Shown in pieces: positions 23,480 to 36,590 of a DNA stretch of 64,000 nt. Position numbers and translations under genes: made by a program. The notes under the pieces were generated by a model that did not search any database, was not told the DNA's origin, and saw nothing but the letters and a program-made list of their open reading frames with translations. Location: contig WARS01000026.1 in NCBI GenBank assembly GCA_008933995.1, positions 758,501-822,500 of the forward strand. Direction: 5' to 3'. This DNA is from Datnioides undecimradiatus (lineage: Eukaryota; Chordata; Actinopteri; Lobotiformes; Datnioididae). Each line of letters opens with the position of its first letter. Positions within the stretch are counted from its first letter, which is position 1.

Positions 23480-23688
23480 AGTCAAATCATGTCCAAACCA
23501 TTAATTCAACACAGCTGGACTCCAATGAAGGTGTAGAACCATCTCAAAGATGATCAGAAGAATTGGACAGCACCTGAGTGACCTACATGAATGTCACAGT
23601 AAGGAGTCTGAATACTATTTCTTTTTTAATTAATTAGCAAACATTTCTATAATTCTGGGTTTGTGCTGTTATTATGAGGTGCTGAGTG

Positions 23689-23690
<2 letters not shown>
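23480..23690 (+). mobile_element. Tc1-like transposon fragment, left half
   Basis: The text around CAACACAGCTGGACTCCAAT, GGTGTAGAACCATCTCAAAG, GGACAGCACCTGAG and GAGTCTGAATAC matches the terminal part of a very common fish Tc1-like element as I recall it. It stops abruptly at GTGCTGAGTGTAGA, where the GATA-tailed LINE begins. The remaining end of the element resumes at about 26316. Confidence 0.7.

Positions 23691-23723
<33 letters not shown>
23691..23723. repeat. (GATA)n LINE tail
   Basis: Pure GATA repeat at the 3' end of the minus-strand LINE, the usual end of this fish LINE type. Confidence 0.95.
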
Positions 23724-23724
<1 letters not shown>

Positions 23725-23812
23725 CTTTATTCATCCCAATTTGGGAAATTTCAATGTTGCAGCAGCAATTTACACTTAACAAGCACCAAGCACATATATA
23801 TATATATATATT

Positions 23813-24690
23813 AAAAAAAATTCCCATCTCGCCCTCCGCGGGCGGTTCCTCCTCTGCAAGCTCGGGTCCTCTACCAGAGGCCTGGGAGCTTGAGGGTTCT
23901 GCGCAGTATCTTACATGTCCCTAGTATTGCGCTTTTCTGGACTGAGATGTATGTTGTCTTTCCTGGGATCTGTTGTAGCCACTGCTCCAGTTTGGGGGTC
24001 ACCGCTCCGAGTGCCCCGATCACCACAGGCACCACTGATGTTTTTACCTGCCAGGCTTTCTCCAGTTCTTCCTTCAGGCCTTGGTATTTCTCTAGCTTCT
24101 CATGTTCCTTCTTCCTGATGTTACCATCGCTTGGGATTGCGATGTCCACCACAACGGCTTTCTTCTGGGTCTTGTCCACCACTACAATGTCCGGTTGGTT
24201 AGCCATTACCATCTTATCAGTCTGTACCTGGAAGTCCCACAGGATCTTTGCGCGCTCATTTTCTATCACCTTTGGAGGTGTTTCCCACTTGGATCTAGGG
24301 ACTTCCAGCCCAAACTCTGCACAGATGTTTCTGTACACTATGCCGGCCACCTGGTTATGGCGTTCCATGTATGCTTTTCCTGCCAGCATCTTACATCCTG
24401 CCGTTATGTGCTGGACTGTTTCTGGGGCCTCTTTGCACAGCCTACACCTTGGGTCTTGCCTGGTGTGGTATATCTGGGCCTCTATCGCTCTTGTGTTCAG
24501 GGCCTGTTCCTGTGCTGCCATGATGAGCGCCTCAGTGCTGTCTTTCAGTCCAGCCCTCACTAGCCATTGGTAGGATTTCTCCATGTCAGCCACTTCTGAT
24601 ATCTGTCGGTGGTACATCCCATGCAGGGGTTTGTCCTCCCATGAAGGTTCCTCCTGGGTCCACTCGTCTGAGTGGACCCAGGACAAACTA
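23813..24690 (-). mobile_element. RLE-type LINE (R4/Dong-Rex6-like), 5'-truncated
   Basis: The minus-strand frame (from about 24655 to 23871) encodes the C-terminal end of a site-selective LINE. It has a CCHC knuckle (CRLCKEAPETVQHITAGC) followed by a restriction-like endonuclease core with PDIVVVDK and VVVDIAIPSD, fitting PD-(D/E)xK. The frame is open to a stop near 23871 and its 3' UTR ends in a GC-rich hairpin (CCGCGGGCGG) at about 23836. No RT domain is present, so it is 5'-truncated. It lies between two (TA)n tracts, consistent with the preference of Dong-like elements for simple repeats. The exact clade (R2, R4 or NeSL) is uncertain. Confidence 0.8.
24652..24683. repeat. Foldback hairpin at 5' end of RLE LINE
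   Basis: Exact 14-bp arms (24652-24665 and 24670-24683) separated by GTCT. The downstream arm copies the LINE's own coding strand in inverse orientation and ends just before the (TA)n tract. Confidence 0.93.
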
Positions 24691-24691
24691 C

Positions 24692-24706
24692 TATATATAT
24701 ATATAA

Positions 24707-24760
<54 letters not shown>
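24692..24760. repeat. (TA)n microsatellite, right side of RLE LINE
   Basis: Almost pure TA repeat of about 69 bp with one AAG interruption. A shorter TA tract (23793-23812) lies at the other end of the RLE LINE, so the insertion was probably into a TA array within the older LINE's 3' UTR. Confidence 0.95.
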
Positions 24761-24761
<1 letters not shown>

Positions 24762-26315
24762 AAAATATATACAAAAAAGTACAAAGTAAAGAATAAATCT
24801 ACTAAGGTTTCCGGTGACGTGTGCCAGAAGTGTGCAAGTGTCTGCTCTTGCAGTTGTCATCTGACACACGCAGATGAGGAGTTGTAGAGTCTGATAGCCT
24901 GTGGCAGGAAAGACTTCCTGTAGCGGTCCTTGAGACAACGAAGCTGTCTGAGCCTTTTGGAGAAGGTGCTTCGTTGTCTGTTCAGTACAGGGTGGAGAGG
25001 GTGGTCGGGGTTATCCATAATCGATAACAGTTTGTTCAGTGTCCTCCTCTCCACCACCACTTCAAAAGTCTCCTGCCTACAGCCAATGACGGAGCCAGCC
25101 TTCCTGATCAGTTTATTCAGTCTGCTGGTGTCACTGGCTCCGAAGCTGCTCCCCCAGCAGACCACAGAGGAGAAAAGTGTGCTGACCACAACAGACTGAT
25201 AGAAGATCTCCAGCATCTTGCTGCACACATTAGAGGACCTCAGCTTCCTCAGGAAATAGAGTCTGCTGCACCCCGTCTTGTACACAGCTATGCTGTTGGT
25301 CTTCCAGTCCAGCCTGCTGTCGATGAAGACTCCCAGGTACTTGCACTCCTCCACCTGTTTGACATCCCTACCCCAGATGGAGAGGGGCCGCACGGCTGTT
25401 TCCTCCTGAAGTCAATCACCATCTCATTGGTTTTGTCCACGTTAAGCAGCAGGTGATTTCTTCCAGCCCACTCCACAAATCTGTCCACCAACCCTCTGTA
25501 CTCCTCCTCCCATCCATCACTTATACATCCAACAACTGCAGTCATCAGAAAACTTCTGTAAGTGACGTGACTCTGAGTTGTACTGAAAGTCAGTGGTGTA
25601 TAAGGTGAACAGGAAAGGAGAAAGCACAGTGCCCTCGGGGGCTCCTGTACCACTCACCACCACATCAGACAGGACACGACCCAGCCGGACGAACTGTGGA
25701 CTGTCAGTCAGGTAGTCAGTGATCCAGGAGACAATGGACGTACCGACACCCATCAGCCACAGCTTCTCACCCAGTAACAGGAGGTCTTCCAGAGAAGTGG
25801 CACCCTCTCTAGGCTGAGGCTCAGGTTGAAGAGATACTGGAGAATAGCAGACAGCTGGCTGGCACAGGTCCTCAGTATCCTGGGGCTGATATCATCAGGG
25901 CCAGCAGCCTTGCGTTGGTTTAGTTTCTCCAGTTGTCTTCTCACCTGGCCAGTCGTCACAGTCAGGCAGGGGGGCAGGGAGGAAGTGTCCGTGGGGGGAG
26001 GTGTGATGAACCTGTTGAAGTAGGTGTTAAGCTCGTTTGCTCTCTCCATGCTGCCTTCAGACAGCCTGCCTCTCCCCCCACATCCTGTGGTCTCCTTCAT
26101 TCCTGACCACTCCTCCCTCATGTTGTTCTGCTGGAGTTTGGCCTCCAGCTTCCTCCTGTAGGAGTCTTTACACTCCCTCAGCTTGTCCCTCAGTTGGTGC
26201 TGCACTCTCCTTAGCTCCTCCCTGTCTCCAGACCTCAAGGCTTTCTTCTTGTTGTTCAGCAGAATCTTCAGGTCGCTAATGATCCAAGGCTTGTTATTGG
26301 GGAAACAGCGAACGG

Positions 26316-26392
26316 AATTTTATTGATTTTAACTTAAGGCTTCAACATAACAAATGGTGAATACTTTCCGTATGCACTGTAGACGAATGACC
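26316..26392 (+). mobile_element. Tc1-like transposon fragment, right end with TIR
   Basis: AGGCTTCAACATAACAAATG and the terminal GAATACTTTCCGTATGCACT match the outer end of the same common Tc1-like family as the fragment at 23480-23690. It resumes where the LINE ends, so the LINE was inserted into this transposon. Confidence 0.7.
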
Positions 26393-29300
26393 TGTGACAT
26401 GAAACTGTCTTCCACAACCACATCTTGGAACATCAGAGTTTGCCTGAAGTTTTTACTTTTTCTTATTTTACTTAATTGTAATCTCTATTTTGTTGCTCAA
26501 TGTATCATCAAAGACATCCGTGTTATGCACAGTTAGAAAGTGTGATACAGATACAGATCAGCACCTTCAAATCATTTCGCAGTTGGTCAACCGGTCAAGT
26601 TCACATGCGACTGAAATGAAGACCCCCCCATTAGAGGCGTGCACACACACGCAGCTGTACATTTGCAAACCTAAATCACGCTTGTGTTTGTGTCAGGGAG
26701 AGTATCTGTTCATGTTTCAGAATAAAAGCATGGGGTAAGGAGGTAAATAATTGAGAAGACTCCCCACAGAAATGCAGGAATTCAGGACCTCTTTAATCTC
26801 ACTCCATCATGCATCCATGCACCCATGACATCCACATACACACAATGCAAACACACAAAATGACAGATGCACACATGACCCTGCAAACCTGTGCTGTGTT
26901 TTATCCAACAGCATGTGTGTGGGAGAGGCAGATATATATGTGTGTGCACGTTTCACAGCCTTGACACTGTGTACACATGGTCAGCACCTGCCCACTGCTT
27001 CCCTCTGTCTTTTTATTAGCCATGAAACCTGATTTATCAACATGTACAGACATATTGAGTGGCTGCCGTGTAGCAGCGCACAACATGATACAAACAAGAA
27101 GATGCACATTATTATGAAGCATATGTGGACATTTTTATTCGTAGGGCCACCCATAGTTATGCCACTTGTTGTTGTTTCCGTAAGTGAAAGTATCCCGGAG
27201 TCCTCACACAAACCTAAATCACACAACACCACAAAGTTTATGGTAATTCACCTTAGTCAAAGGTCAGCGTAGACTACTTATGTCTGTTACTGTGGATTTA
27301 AAAAGCCCAAAAACCCTTATGATATTGCAGGAAAGATTTTGTAAATGTCTGTAAATGTGATCTTAGAACAAAACAGTTACAAATAGTTAATTTGGAACAT
27401 CCAAAGATAACCAATCATGTCTGTAGGTAAACAGCAAACCCCTTGCCATCAATAAATGGAGCTCTGATTTAAACCAGATTAAAGTCAGCTGTTGCTGTGG
27501 GCTTTGCTTGATTGTTTTAGGTCGCATCCTACCGGGAAAGCCATGGGCCACAAAGGGTAACCAAAAATTCACTTGCTGAGAGGAATGCCCACTTGTCTCA
27601 CAATGCAGTTCAGTTTCTATTGAAAACACCTCTGTGTCTGGTGAACACTCAAACTCTACTTATCGAGGTTGTAACAGCGCTTTCCTTTTGAAAGACTGTA
27701 CCGTCCAAGCAGAAGCTGAGACCAGTATCACAAAACTGCCTTCAGGTTGAGTAATTCTGTTAATCTTACTTTGATGTTTGAAGCAGGTGATCTCTTTGTA
27801 GCCACTCTGATTTTCCAACAACCAAATGTTACACCTCATACCAATTAAAATGAATTACAACAAAATGAAAATAGTGCCATAATTCCCAGACACAAATGAA
27901 AGGAACATGTCAGTGACTCACTCTAGTAAATGACTAAATGACTAAAAGTGAAAATTAGTTTAAAATAAATGTACTCAGTATGAATGAGTATAGCTTAGAC
28001 CTGCTTTATGTGAATAGATTTTCTCCTCCAACCCTCTGTCTTTATTCTTTCTCCATCTCTGTGACTTCCCTCTTGGCCCCTCTGCTTTTATTTTCCTTGT
28101 TCTTTTGTCAAGCGCTCCTCCCTGTGGGTGAAATTTGGTTAATGAGACAGTTGGGGGCCACAGCCTGTGACAAAAAGAATCATAAAACTCACATACGTGT
28201 GGATGTGGCTCCCTGGTGAGGCTAAAACACAAACCCATACGCAGGCTGAGCCAAAGTCTTCCGGCGGATGAGCTCAACTCAGCAGAGAATGACAAAACAC
28301 TAAAAACATGAGGAACCACACTCACAGAATCTCAAATAAAGCAGCACCTTGTCTGTACAGCATTTCTTGCTTGTTTTAACCATGCCGTTTTTGTGTTTGT
28401 ACTGTTATCTTTGGTAGTTTTGTTGTGTCTGCTTTATTTTATCAGTTATTTAGGTATATGTAACTTATATTAATTCTTCCAATGCAATATACGTGAATGA
28501 AAGTTAGCCTTTGCTCACATTTAAAAATTCATTTGCTGAAACACTGTCCTGATTACTCATTCCCAACAATTCTTAGACATGAATTCTTTGGTAAAAGAGC
28601 TGTTTTGTTTTTTATTCTTTGGGACAGAAAAGACAATAGACAATAGTCTACGACTCAAACATAAAAATAATATTGAGTGTTTAAGAAAAGGCAAGAAATT
28701 ATGTAAAAGTCGTTTGAACTTTACAAGCCTGCACTTACTTTGAAGGAAAAATACAGTGAAAATATGCCTTGTGACTTTTCTACTTGTTTTCATCTAAATT
28801 AATTTTGAACATGGTTAATGCTTTGGTGCATCTGGTTAATTGGTGCATTGTTGCTAAGGTGCATTTGAAGATAGGTGCGTGGCTGTGTGTCTGTTTTGTT
28901 TTAATACTCTATATTTTCTTCTGCCAAAGACTTTAGATTCCTGAGTTCAGTCTAATTTTCAAACCAGCTTTAGAAATAGTTACTACAAAGTAATAAAAGT
29001 ATTGTAGAGCAAACACTTTTGAAGAGAATAAATGAGAGAAAATACCCTTCTGTCAAGCCCCCAACTCAATAACATCTTGAGCAAAACCAATGAGAAGTCA
29101 GCTTGGTCACATAATTGGCCAAAAAGATTTGGTCATTTTTGTTGCTGACTAAGATAATAAAGAAATAAGAAAAGTAAAGATCACTATCATCTTATCCCTT
29201 TATATTATTAAGTAAATAATTAACAAGTGTTTATTAATGTATCATCTGTAAGAACTAGACTCAGTTTAAAATGTGTTTATGTGTTGAAATTTTGTTTTAA

Positions 29301-32300
29301 GCCATCTGCTTAGCAAACTAACTGGACAGTTTCACAGCCAAAGATGCTGACAGCACTAAGCTTATCAGAGACTTTAACCCCATGGTGTGCTGTGAAATAT
29401 GGTGGCGTGTGATATTTTACTGCTCGTGTCTTGACTCTGAAGTGAGAGGGGGTTTTAAAGGATTAAGAGTGAGGAATGAGCAGGGATTAAGGAGGGGAAG
29501 ATTCAGCTTTAGACAAACGTGTTTCTATTGCGTTTGAGCTGTTCAGCCCAGAGTGATCATCATGAGGTGCAGCCTACGCTCACCAGCGGGGAAGAGAGGC
29601 ATGAGTAAGTGAATTTTTTAGGTTTGCAGAAATCATGCAGAAAAATTCCATCCATTGAGGAGCTAGTATTAAAAAGTCCATCCCTTTAAGTAAAGGAAGG
29701 GGAACAAACGTTTGCTACAAATCATATAAATATGTATGGGATATAAGATTCAAAAGAAAGATGACACAGAATGTAAACTGATTTTGCTGTCCTGAGCTTG
29801 TCCGAGTTCATCTTCCATCAATTTAATTCTAATTACCTTAACCTAATTTCCTAATTTATTTTTTGTGATCTATAAAAATATATTTTAACTTAGTTAGTAT
29901 TCTTTATTATTTCAAAAAGAATATAGCCCCATGCTGGTTTAGCCCTGTTGTTAGCCCACTTTGATGAAATGTCATCAAGACAGCCTGCCTTACAGCAGAG
30001 ACAGTACAGCATGGAAAGTGAGTGGAAAAGGCACTTTTAAACATTGAAGTATTGTAAAGTAATGTTAAAAGTCTGTGACTGACATAGTGGAGGTATTATG
30101 CAGCATGCTGAGGAGAGGATGGGGTTTAGTATAAGTTTAAGGGATGTGTGAGAGACACAAGTGAGCGGGCAAAATGAGTTAGCAGGCAGTGGAAGACTGA
30201 CAAGATGAGTTTGTTTTAGCCAGAAGTGTATTTACATGATATCTGTGCTCACATTACTGACTCTCTCGGTTCTCATCCTTCCTGTCATGCCTTTCTCCTT
30301 TTTCTCATATGCTATGTGATATAATCCCTTTCTGGTGTCTCTTTCATTGCCAATTAGCAAACCCTTATCCCTCCCTCTGTGTGTGTGTGTGTGTGCTTGT
30401 GTGCTGGCAGACTGATGGAGGTGATATGAATATTCGGGAACAAAGCAGGCCTTCACTGTGGGGTTAGGGACTCAGACATCACATCAGCCCAACATTCCAC
30501 AGAGACTCACAGTCTGAGCGTGGAAGCATCAACCTGACCTGTGTAATCACCTTTCATCTGCGCATCAAATGTCACCTAGAACAAATTCCACTCTGGAGAG
30601 TTTATTTCATTTACCTAATAGAAGTACACACTGAGTCACATTTTATCCAGCAGATGTTTTGTAAGTCTTTGAAAAGGCAGGGACAATGCTGTTTTAATTA
30701 ACCAGTGTCAGTTTACTCAGTCCATAGCCCTCAGCATCAACTGATGTGACTTTTGTTGATTACTTACTTCTTTCAAGCCCATTTTCTTTTCTGGATCATC
30801 AGAAAAGCATCATAATGCACCCATATTTGTTTGTTTGACACTCATAGGCAATAAACTAATATTAAAAAGAACAAAAATCCTCAAAAATAAGAGTATCCAG
30901 GTATCTTAGAAACAAAAGCTACAGCACTGAAGGAATAAGACAACGTGCAATTGTCTAATGATGCTTTTAAGTGATCGTTTTTGATCATCTTGCCTTTATA
31001 ATGCAAGCCAAACACTGAGATGACAAACACTGCTGAATAATTCAGTGTGTCTAATTTGACAGTTTCTGTTTTCCTGATTTTCCATCAGAACTTCCATCTG
31101 GTTTAGATACCATGGTTATGTGCCTGCATTCAAAGACTCAGCCCCTGGCAGTTATTCTAGTGAACTGAACGGCGATTAGTGGATCATCGGCCCCCGTAGT
31201 CCCATCCTGTGCGGGGTGGAGCAGCTCTGAATGGACAAACAGGTCTGGAATTACTCATGTCCAGGACATTATTCAGCTGGGTCGAGTGCTAGTATGCTGC
31301 TCTGCTCTGCTTCTTTCTTTTGTGTGCAGGGGTTCCCAGGTGGTGGCAGAGGGGTGGGGGGGGTTCCCAGGTGTGCCTCAGAGACGTTTGAGTATCTAAA
31401 TGTTTCCAGTGAAAGAATTTAACCTCTGCTCTCCAAAGGAAAGTGCTTTTCATTCATCAGTAAGAAACTGGACACACACTCATACAGTCATGAGCAAACA
31501 CACTAATAAGTGCATGTGGGAATACTACACACGCATACACTTAGTTATAAGCTGCCATGATGATTCATGAGGAAGTGGTGCGTGATCATTTCCCTAAAGG
31601 CCGGACTCTGACCTCTGACCCCTCCAGTGGCAAAAAGCAGTTTAGCTCTCCCTCAGAGAGGTCACATCCGTACAGTCGTCTGTCCTCTTCTTCTTTCACC
31701 CCAGTTTGTCTCATCCATCGCTCCTCACCTTCTCCTCACCTTTACTCTTTTGCCTTCTCCAAATTTCTTCACGACCTTTTCTTCCTACCCACTTCAACTA
31801 CTCACAGAGGATGGATACCAACCAGAGAGTTGATAAGAATTATGAGCTCCCGGAGTGTTTTTCAGTTCGACTCACTAAGTTAACATGTAATTTCCTGCAT
31901 CTGCTTGTTTTATTATCTTGACTGGCAGGATGGATGAACTGAATATAAGCACACAGCATGTAATGATATTTAGGACAGAATAACTGAAAATATTAGCATC
32001 CCCTCCCAGAGGTGCAATCCAACTGAAGTGCATTTACTCAAATGCTGTAATTACGTGCAGTTTCAAAGTTAAACTTCTGCTACACGGCAGTTCACAGGAA
32101 ATATTTCACTCCGCCTTACTCCACTACTGATTACAGCTGAGGTTACTAGTTATTTTACAGATCTACATTATTCTTAAAAAGCATATCTTAAATAATACAA
32201 ACTAAGCTTCACCATGAACAGCTGCCACATTCAGCATGCCTTTACGTGATATTTATTGTGATGTAAACTTATATGCATAATGGATACTCTTTTCTTCTGA

Positions 32301-35300
32301 TACTTGAGTCCATTAGGCTGATAATATTCCTGGTGTGAAATTTTGAGGAGAGCACATTGTTTACATTCGGGGGCCACTTCTGCTCAATGAAAAGGTCAGA
32401 GTACTTCAGAAATTGTTATCTGGATGAATTAGGGGTTTTTTTTGTTAAAAGTACATTCAGCCGGGCAGCAATAAAGACATAAGCCGTGAAAATAGGAAAA
32501 TAGGTTCTTGAAAAACAGTTACAGGAGTAATTACAACAAATAAATGTTGACCCTGACTAAATTCCAACTGACATGTAACATTTCCGGTATTTCAGTGTAT
32601 GCATAAAGAGCTCGTCACACTTCATAGCTGCCTTAAAAGCCTCACTTTCCATGTGAACACACTGAAAAAGAAAAAGTAAATTCATAAGCCTTTCTGTCTC
32701 TCTGGTTCCTTTTTTGTTTGTCAGTCAGTTTCTAGCTGTCTTTTCTTTCTCTTAATCTCCTCCTAATACTCTTAATTTGTATTTAAATCATTTGAAAGAA
32801 AGAAAGAAAGAAAATTGCCACACATTCCTTCATCCTCCTCTTCCATCATCATTTTCTTCTTGTTGCTCATTTTCCTACCTCGTTCCTCCTTCTCCCCCTT
32901 TGCTCTGTTGTTTTCCCCTATCCCAAACTCCATCCATATGTCTCCAGCAGGCCTGAACCTGAACATTATTGAAATGTAGACTAGATAAATAATCTCATGT
33001 GTCCCCAATTACACTCAGATCTTCTAATGAAAACCCCTCCTAACACATGCAAACTCTCACCTACACATGCTCACACACAAATTTGTGTTTTCCTATTTCT
33101 GGACATGTAATTAGGTTGCAGGTATAAGTGAACACATGCGTATCCACTTTACTCTCAGTATACATTCTTTGTATTACTTTCTCAGACCACTGCCTCACTG
33201 TCGACGCCTACTCTTATTTAACAGTCAGATGTTGAAAGGAGATGTCATTTGTCTGTGACGGAAAAATATTTACACTTATTTTCTGACAAGGGAGTGCATT
33301 TTAACACCTCATACTCTTAAATTTCACTTGCGCTTGCCAGTTTATTAAATTATATCAAATAAAGTGTTTCGCATTCGTAGCTTACGCCTATGACAAATGG
33401 ATGAGATGAGCTAGTAGAAAAGAGACAGTGTGTGAACTTGTTTCCATATTTTTCATCATGTTACGCGAAGAATGTGTTGAAAGCTCTTCTTATAGTGAGT
33501 GCGGCCCACTTGTGGCCAAGTGAGGGTGTAAAAAATAGCCGACCCCGCTCCTCAGTGCTAATGGACTCATCCATTACGGTCTTGTGAAAACACAGCCTAA
33601 GTGGAAGAACATTAGCAACCAGGGTGTGTGTGCGTGTGTGCGCGCGCGTGTGTGACCAGCGATTGATTGTGAAAATGATGGATGAGTGTTTGCATGCGCA
33701 CCTGTGTGTGTTAAAGGGGCCATTTAATAAAAAGTCAAATTTTTTGAGTATTGAGTTTACATGTCTGTTGACACACAAACAGGGAAATAAGCCCACCAGT
33801 CAGTTTGTGGATTGGTTAACTTTGCATTAAAATGATTCTATAAACTACTCAGATTTCATGATAAACATGACAGCTAAAATGATTTACACCCACTCCATAA
33901 CCTAAAGGTAAATCTCACTCCTGAAATACGTGAACCTGAGACCAAGGGTCAAAACTGTTCTGACTGATGACACCACGATCAATGGACAGATTACAAGAGA
34001 CAGTAAGAATACATATCAGAGGGAAATCCACAGTCCTGGCAAAACACCAGAGCTGATCTTGTCCTATTTTCTCTTCTCATCCTTTCATCTTCTCATTTTC
34101 AGTGTCAGCCTCTCTCAAACGTTCTTTGCCTTCTCTTTATCCATGTGTCTTTTACAGAACCGCCTTTGCTGCAGCTGTGGCAGTCAGGTGCATTATGAAG
34201 TAAAGACATGAGAGAACTAAAGCCACTTGGAGCAGAGTGACTGTAAACCTCACATCTTAGCAATGTCACTGCCAAATAAAATGTTATTCAAACTGAGTGG
34301 AATCAGCCTGTCAGGAATCAAATGCCACAAAAACTTAATGATTAATGAATACAATCAAATAAATCATTATACCAGTCGGATGGCTGAGTGTGTATGTGGG
34401 TGTTAAGTGTAAAAACAAGAAAAATAGATACTGCAAAGAAAAACACGTTTTCTTATCTGGAAACACTTTTACAAAACCTTACATACAGATGAATCCAGCT
34501 ACATGTAACACAGCCAGGTGAGCTACTTGATGTATTGACTGAAGATAAGATGTCTCAAAAATGTAAATTATCTGGTAGTGATTTTTTTTCTTCCAGTTTA
34601 GACTGAAAGTAGTACACTTAAAGGTAAAATGAAAAAAATGGCATGATGGACTTTTCCACAATTTAATCGATTAAACCTTTGCACAGTTGGCACACAAACT
34701 ACATACTCTGAAACAAACCACTGAAACTTGTGGATGATATTTGACCCGAGTCATGATAGAAAGCGAGTGATGGAAATAGAGAGAAAAATCCGCACAGCAC
34801 ATTCCAGCAGTCAACAAGCGCTGAGTGTCTCCCTGTCGAGCTTTACTGACATTAGTCGACATTAAGCCGACAACTGCATGGCTGGCTATAGTCCACCATA
34901 ACTTCATGAAGACTGTTTATGGGTGTGTCTGAGGAGCGTGTTTTCGTGATCATTTGGAGCAGAGGGAGGGGGCTGATGTGGATTCAGAAAGGAAACTTGG
35001 AATCGACTGTGGAGGGAAGAAGTGCTGACTGTGGAGAAGGGAAGAGATAAAGGAGGGAAAAGAAGTTGAAGACAATCACTCAGCTGCAGGCCACAATTTC
35101 ATCGCACGGAGTGCTTTGGTGTCAGTTTAATGATACAGAAAGCATATAAATACACACTTTTATGAGGAAAACTTCATTAATTCTCCCCTGGTCGTCTCTC
35201 TTGTTCCTCAGGTTACCATGTGGGATCACTGTTCTGTCCGCCTGAATGCTGTGTATGAACTCTGACCCCCTGTGCATGGCTCAGGCCTCAGAAGTACAGC

Positions 35301-35900
35301 CCTGTTTTGTCTGATCTCTTGGCCTTCTGACCTTCAGTCTGAGGTCATGGCCATCAGAAGCAGTAACAGAAGAACACCAGTGTGATTACAAGCAACTTCA
35401 AAGAGCCTCCGAGTTGTAGAGCTGTTTCTTTTTAATGCATTATTCTTTCCCAAAGGGAGGTCTGTGAACCCAATGAGCTCCTCGTGGTCCTAGAAAGTTC
35501 ACTATCAATGTTAGAAAAAGTATATTGGCGCCGTTGGTTTGCTAACGGGAAGGACCATTCCACTGTCTCTGCTGTCCTCTAGTGGTGCTAAAGTTTAAAT
35601 GATACGCAGTTATCTGACAAGTTACAGCATAAGAGTGCTGCAGACATGTTAATTCAGCAGTAGAGAGGCAAAATCATAACAGAGATGCTTTTGAGATGTT
35701 TCAAACTGCGGCCACAGAGCTGTTAATCGATACAGAAAACGGGGGCGACGTCAGAATAAGTAATATTTAGAAATTACATTATATTGTCTACTGAAGGATC
35801 CTTTAGAAAATGCTTAATGTAGCTAGCACCACTATTATTACTGTTCTGTTTACTGCTCAGTTCATATATTTATATGAAAAGACACATTATTTGTCAAAGT
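26393..35900. other. Long non-coding stretch, no gene seen
   Basis: No family-like open frame in about 9.5 kb. Visible features are CA/GT tracts (about 30379-30398), a GAAA repeat near 32797-32813 and alternating purine-pyrimidine DNA at 33623. Isolated short frames (for example 27975-28325 minus, 31557-31883 plus) show no recognisable domain. It could be intronic or regulatory DNA of a neighbouring gene. Confidence 0.55.
33623..33654. repeat. Alternating GT/GC tract (Z-DNA-prone)
   Basis: About 32 bp of almost perfect alternating purine-pyrimidine, including CGCGCGCGTG, a composition that can adopt left-handed DNA under supercoiling. Confidence 0.85.
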
Positions 35901-35929
35901 AAAACGTGATTTGATCTAAAGCGGTGATA

Positions 35930-36050
35930 GACGTCGTGCTTTTATTGCGAAAAGCTCCGACCAGAAGTAGCAGTTCTCTCCCGGGTGAAACTCAAACGCA
36001 GCTCGGACATGAAGTAGCTGTGGACGGCGGGCAGTATGTGAGTGTGAAAC
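35930..36050 (+). promoter_or_regulatory. Duplicated 5' exon/promoter, transposase-derived gene 1
   Basis: The block GAAAAGCTC-GACCAGAAGTAGCAG then TTCTCTCCCGGGTGAA closely matches 38535-38610 upstream of the second gene. A GTGAGTGTG donor at about 36039 matches the GTGAGTAC donor at about 38646, so this is probably a non-coding first exon with its promoter. An acceptor (CTCACAG) precedes the coding exon at about 36512. Confidence 0.6.
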
Positions 36051-36590
36051 ACAGTTATTGCGCACACTGATATGACAAGCTTTTCTATAAAGAGTATTGA
36101 GATGTGATAACACTATATTTTGGACGCGTATTTTGTTGGTGGACGCTAATAGTAGCTTGTTAGCTATCTTATCATGAATTAGTGGAGCGGATGCAAACCT
36201 ATTACTGCTAACTAAAACGCAACTAATGCTGACTGGCGTCGCTAAATGTGTTTTAGCTGTCAATGGGGTGTTGCTCTGTAGTGGAAAGTGTTTATTTTAT
36301 ATTGTCCAGCCCTTGTAGTTGTGTGTATTTGCTTCAGGTAAGGTTGGCTGTCTCACGGTGTCTGATAAAGAGTCCCCTGAACATCTGTTTTTGTATGGTG
36401 ATGTTATTTCTTATTATCCATTTTTCCGACATTCATGTCCTCTAGGATCTCCCTCTGCTCTTCAGTGGACAAGATAAGAGAAACACTGCATTTTTAGATT
36501 TAAACTCACAGCTGAGGAGGCAGAATCCTGTTTGAATGACAGCAGGCGTTGTGTGCCAGCTTCAGAGGAGACGGTCAACACTTCTACGCC

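Larger units (their letters stand above)
23691..26315 (-). mobile_element. CR1/L2/Rex1-type LINE with (GATA)n tail, degenerate
   Basis: A non-LTR retrotransposon on the minus strand, from about 26315 to its (GATA)n 3' tail at 23691. RT fragments: 26238-25753 holds the RKAAGPDDISPRILR palm motif; 25753-25517 holds GAPEGTVLSPFLFTLY and FSDD (the catalytic Y of YADD replaced by F); 25653-25288 continues TAVVGCISDG; 25393-24857 holds KYLGVFIDSRLDW and the C-terminal thumb region. The pieces are in different frames and a segment is missing near 25755, so the element is dead. A second LINE interrupts its 3' UTR. Confidence 0.85.

Noticed and set aside
23890..24573. Long plus-strand open frame of 227 aa
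   Set aside because: It is the antisense shadow of the RLE LINE endonuclease frame on the minus strand, which has the CCHC and PD-(D/E)xK motifs.
1..36000. Exons of cacna2d3 expected from human synteny
   Set aside because: None recognised by eye; not claimed, though short diverged exons could have been missed.
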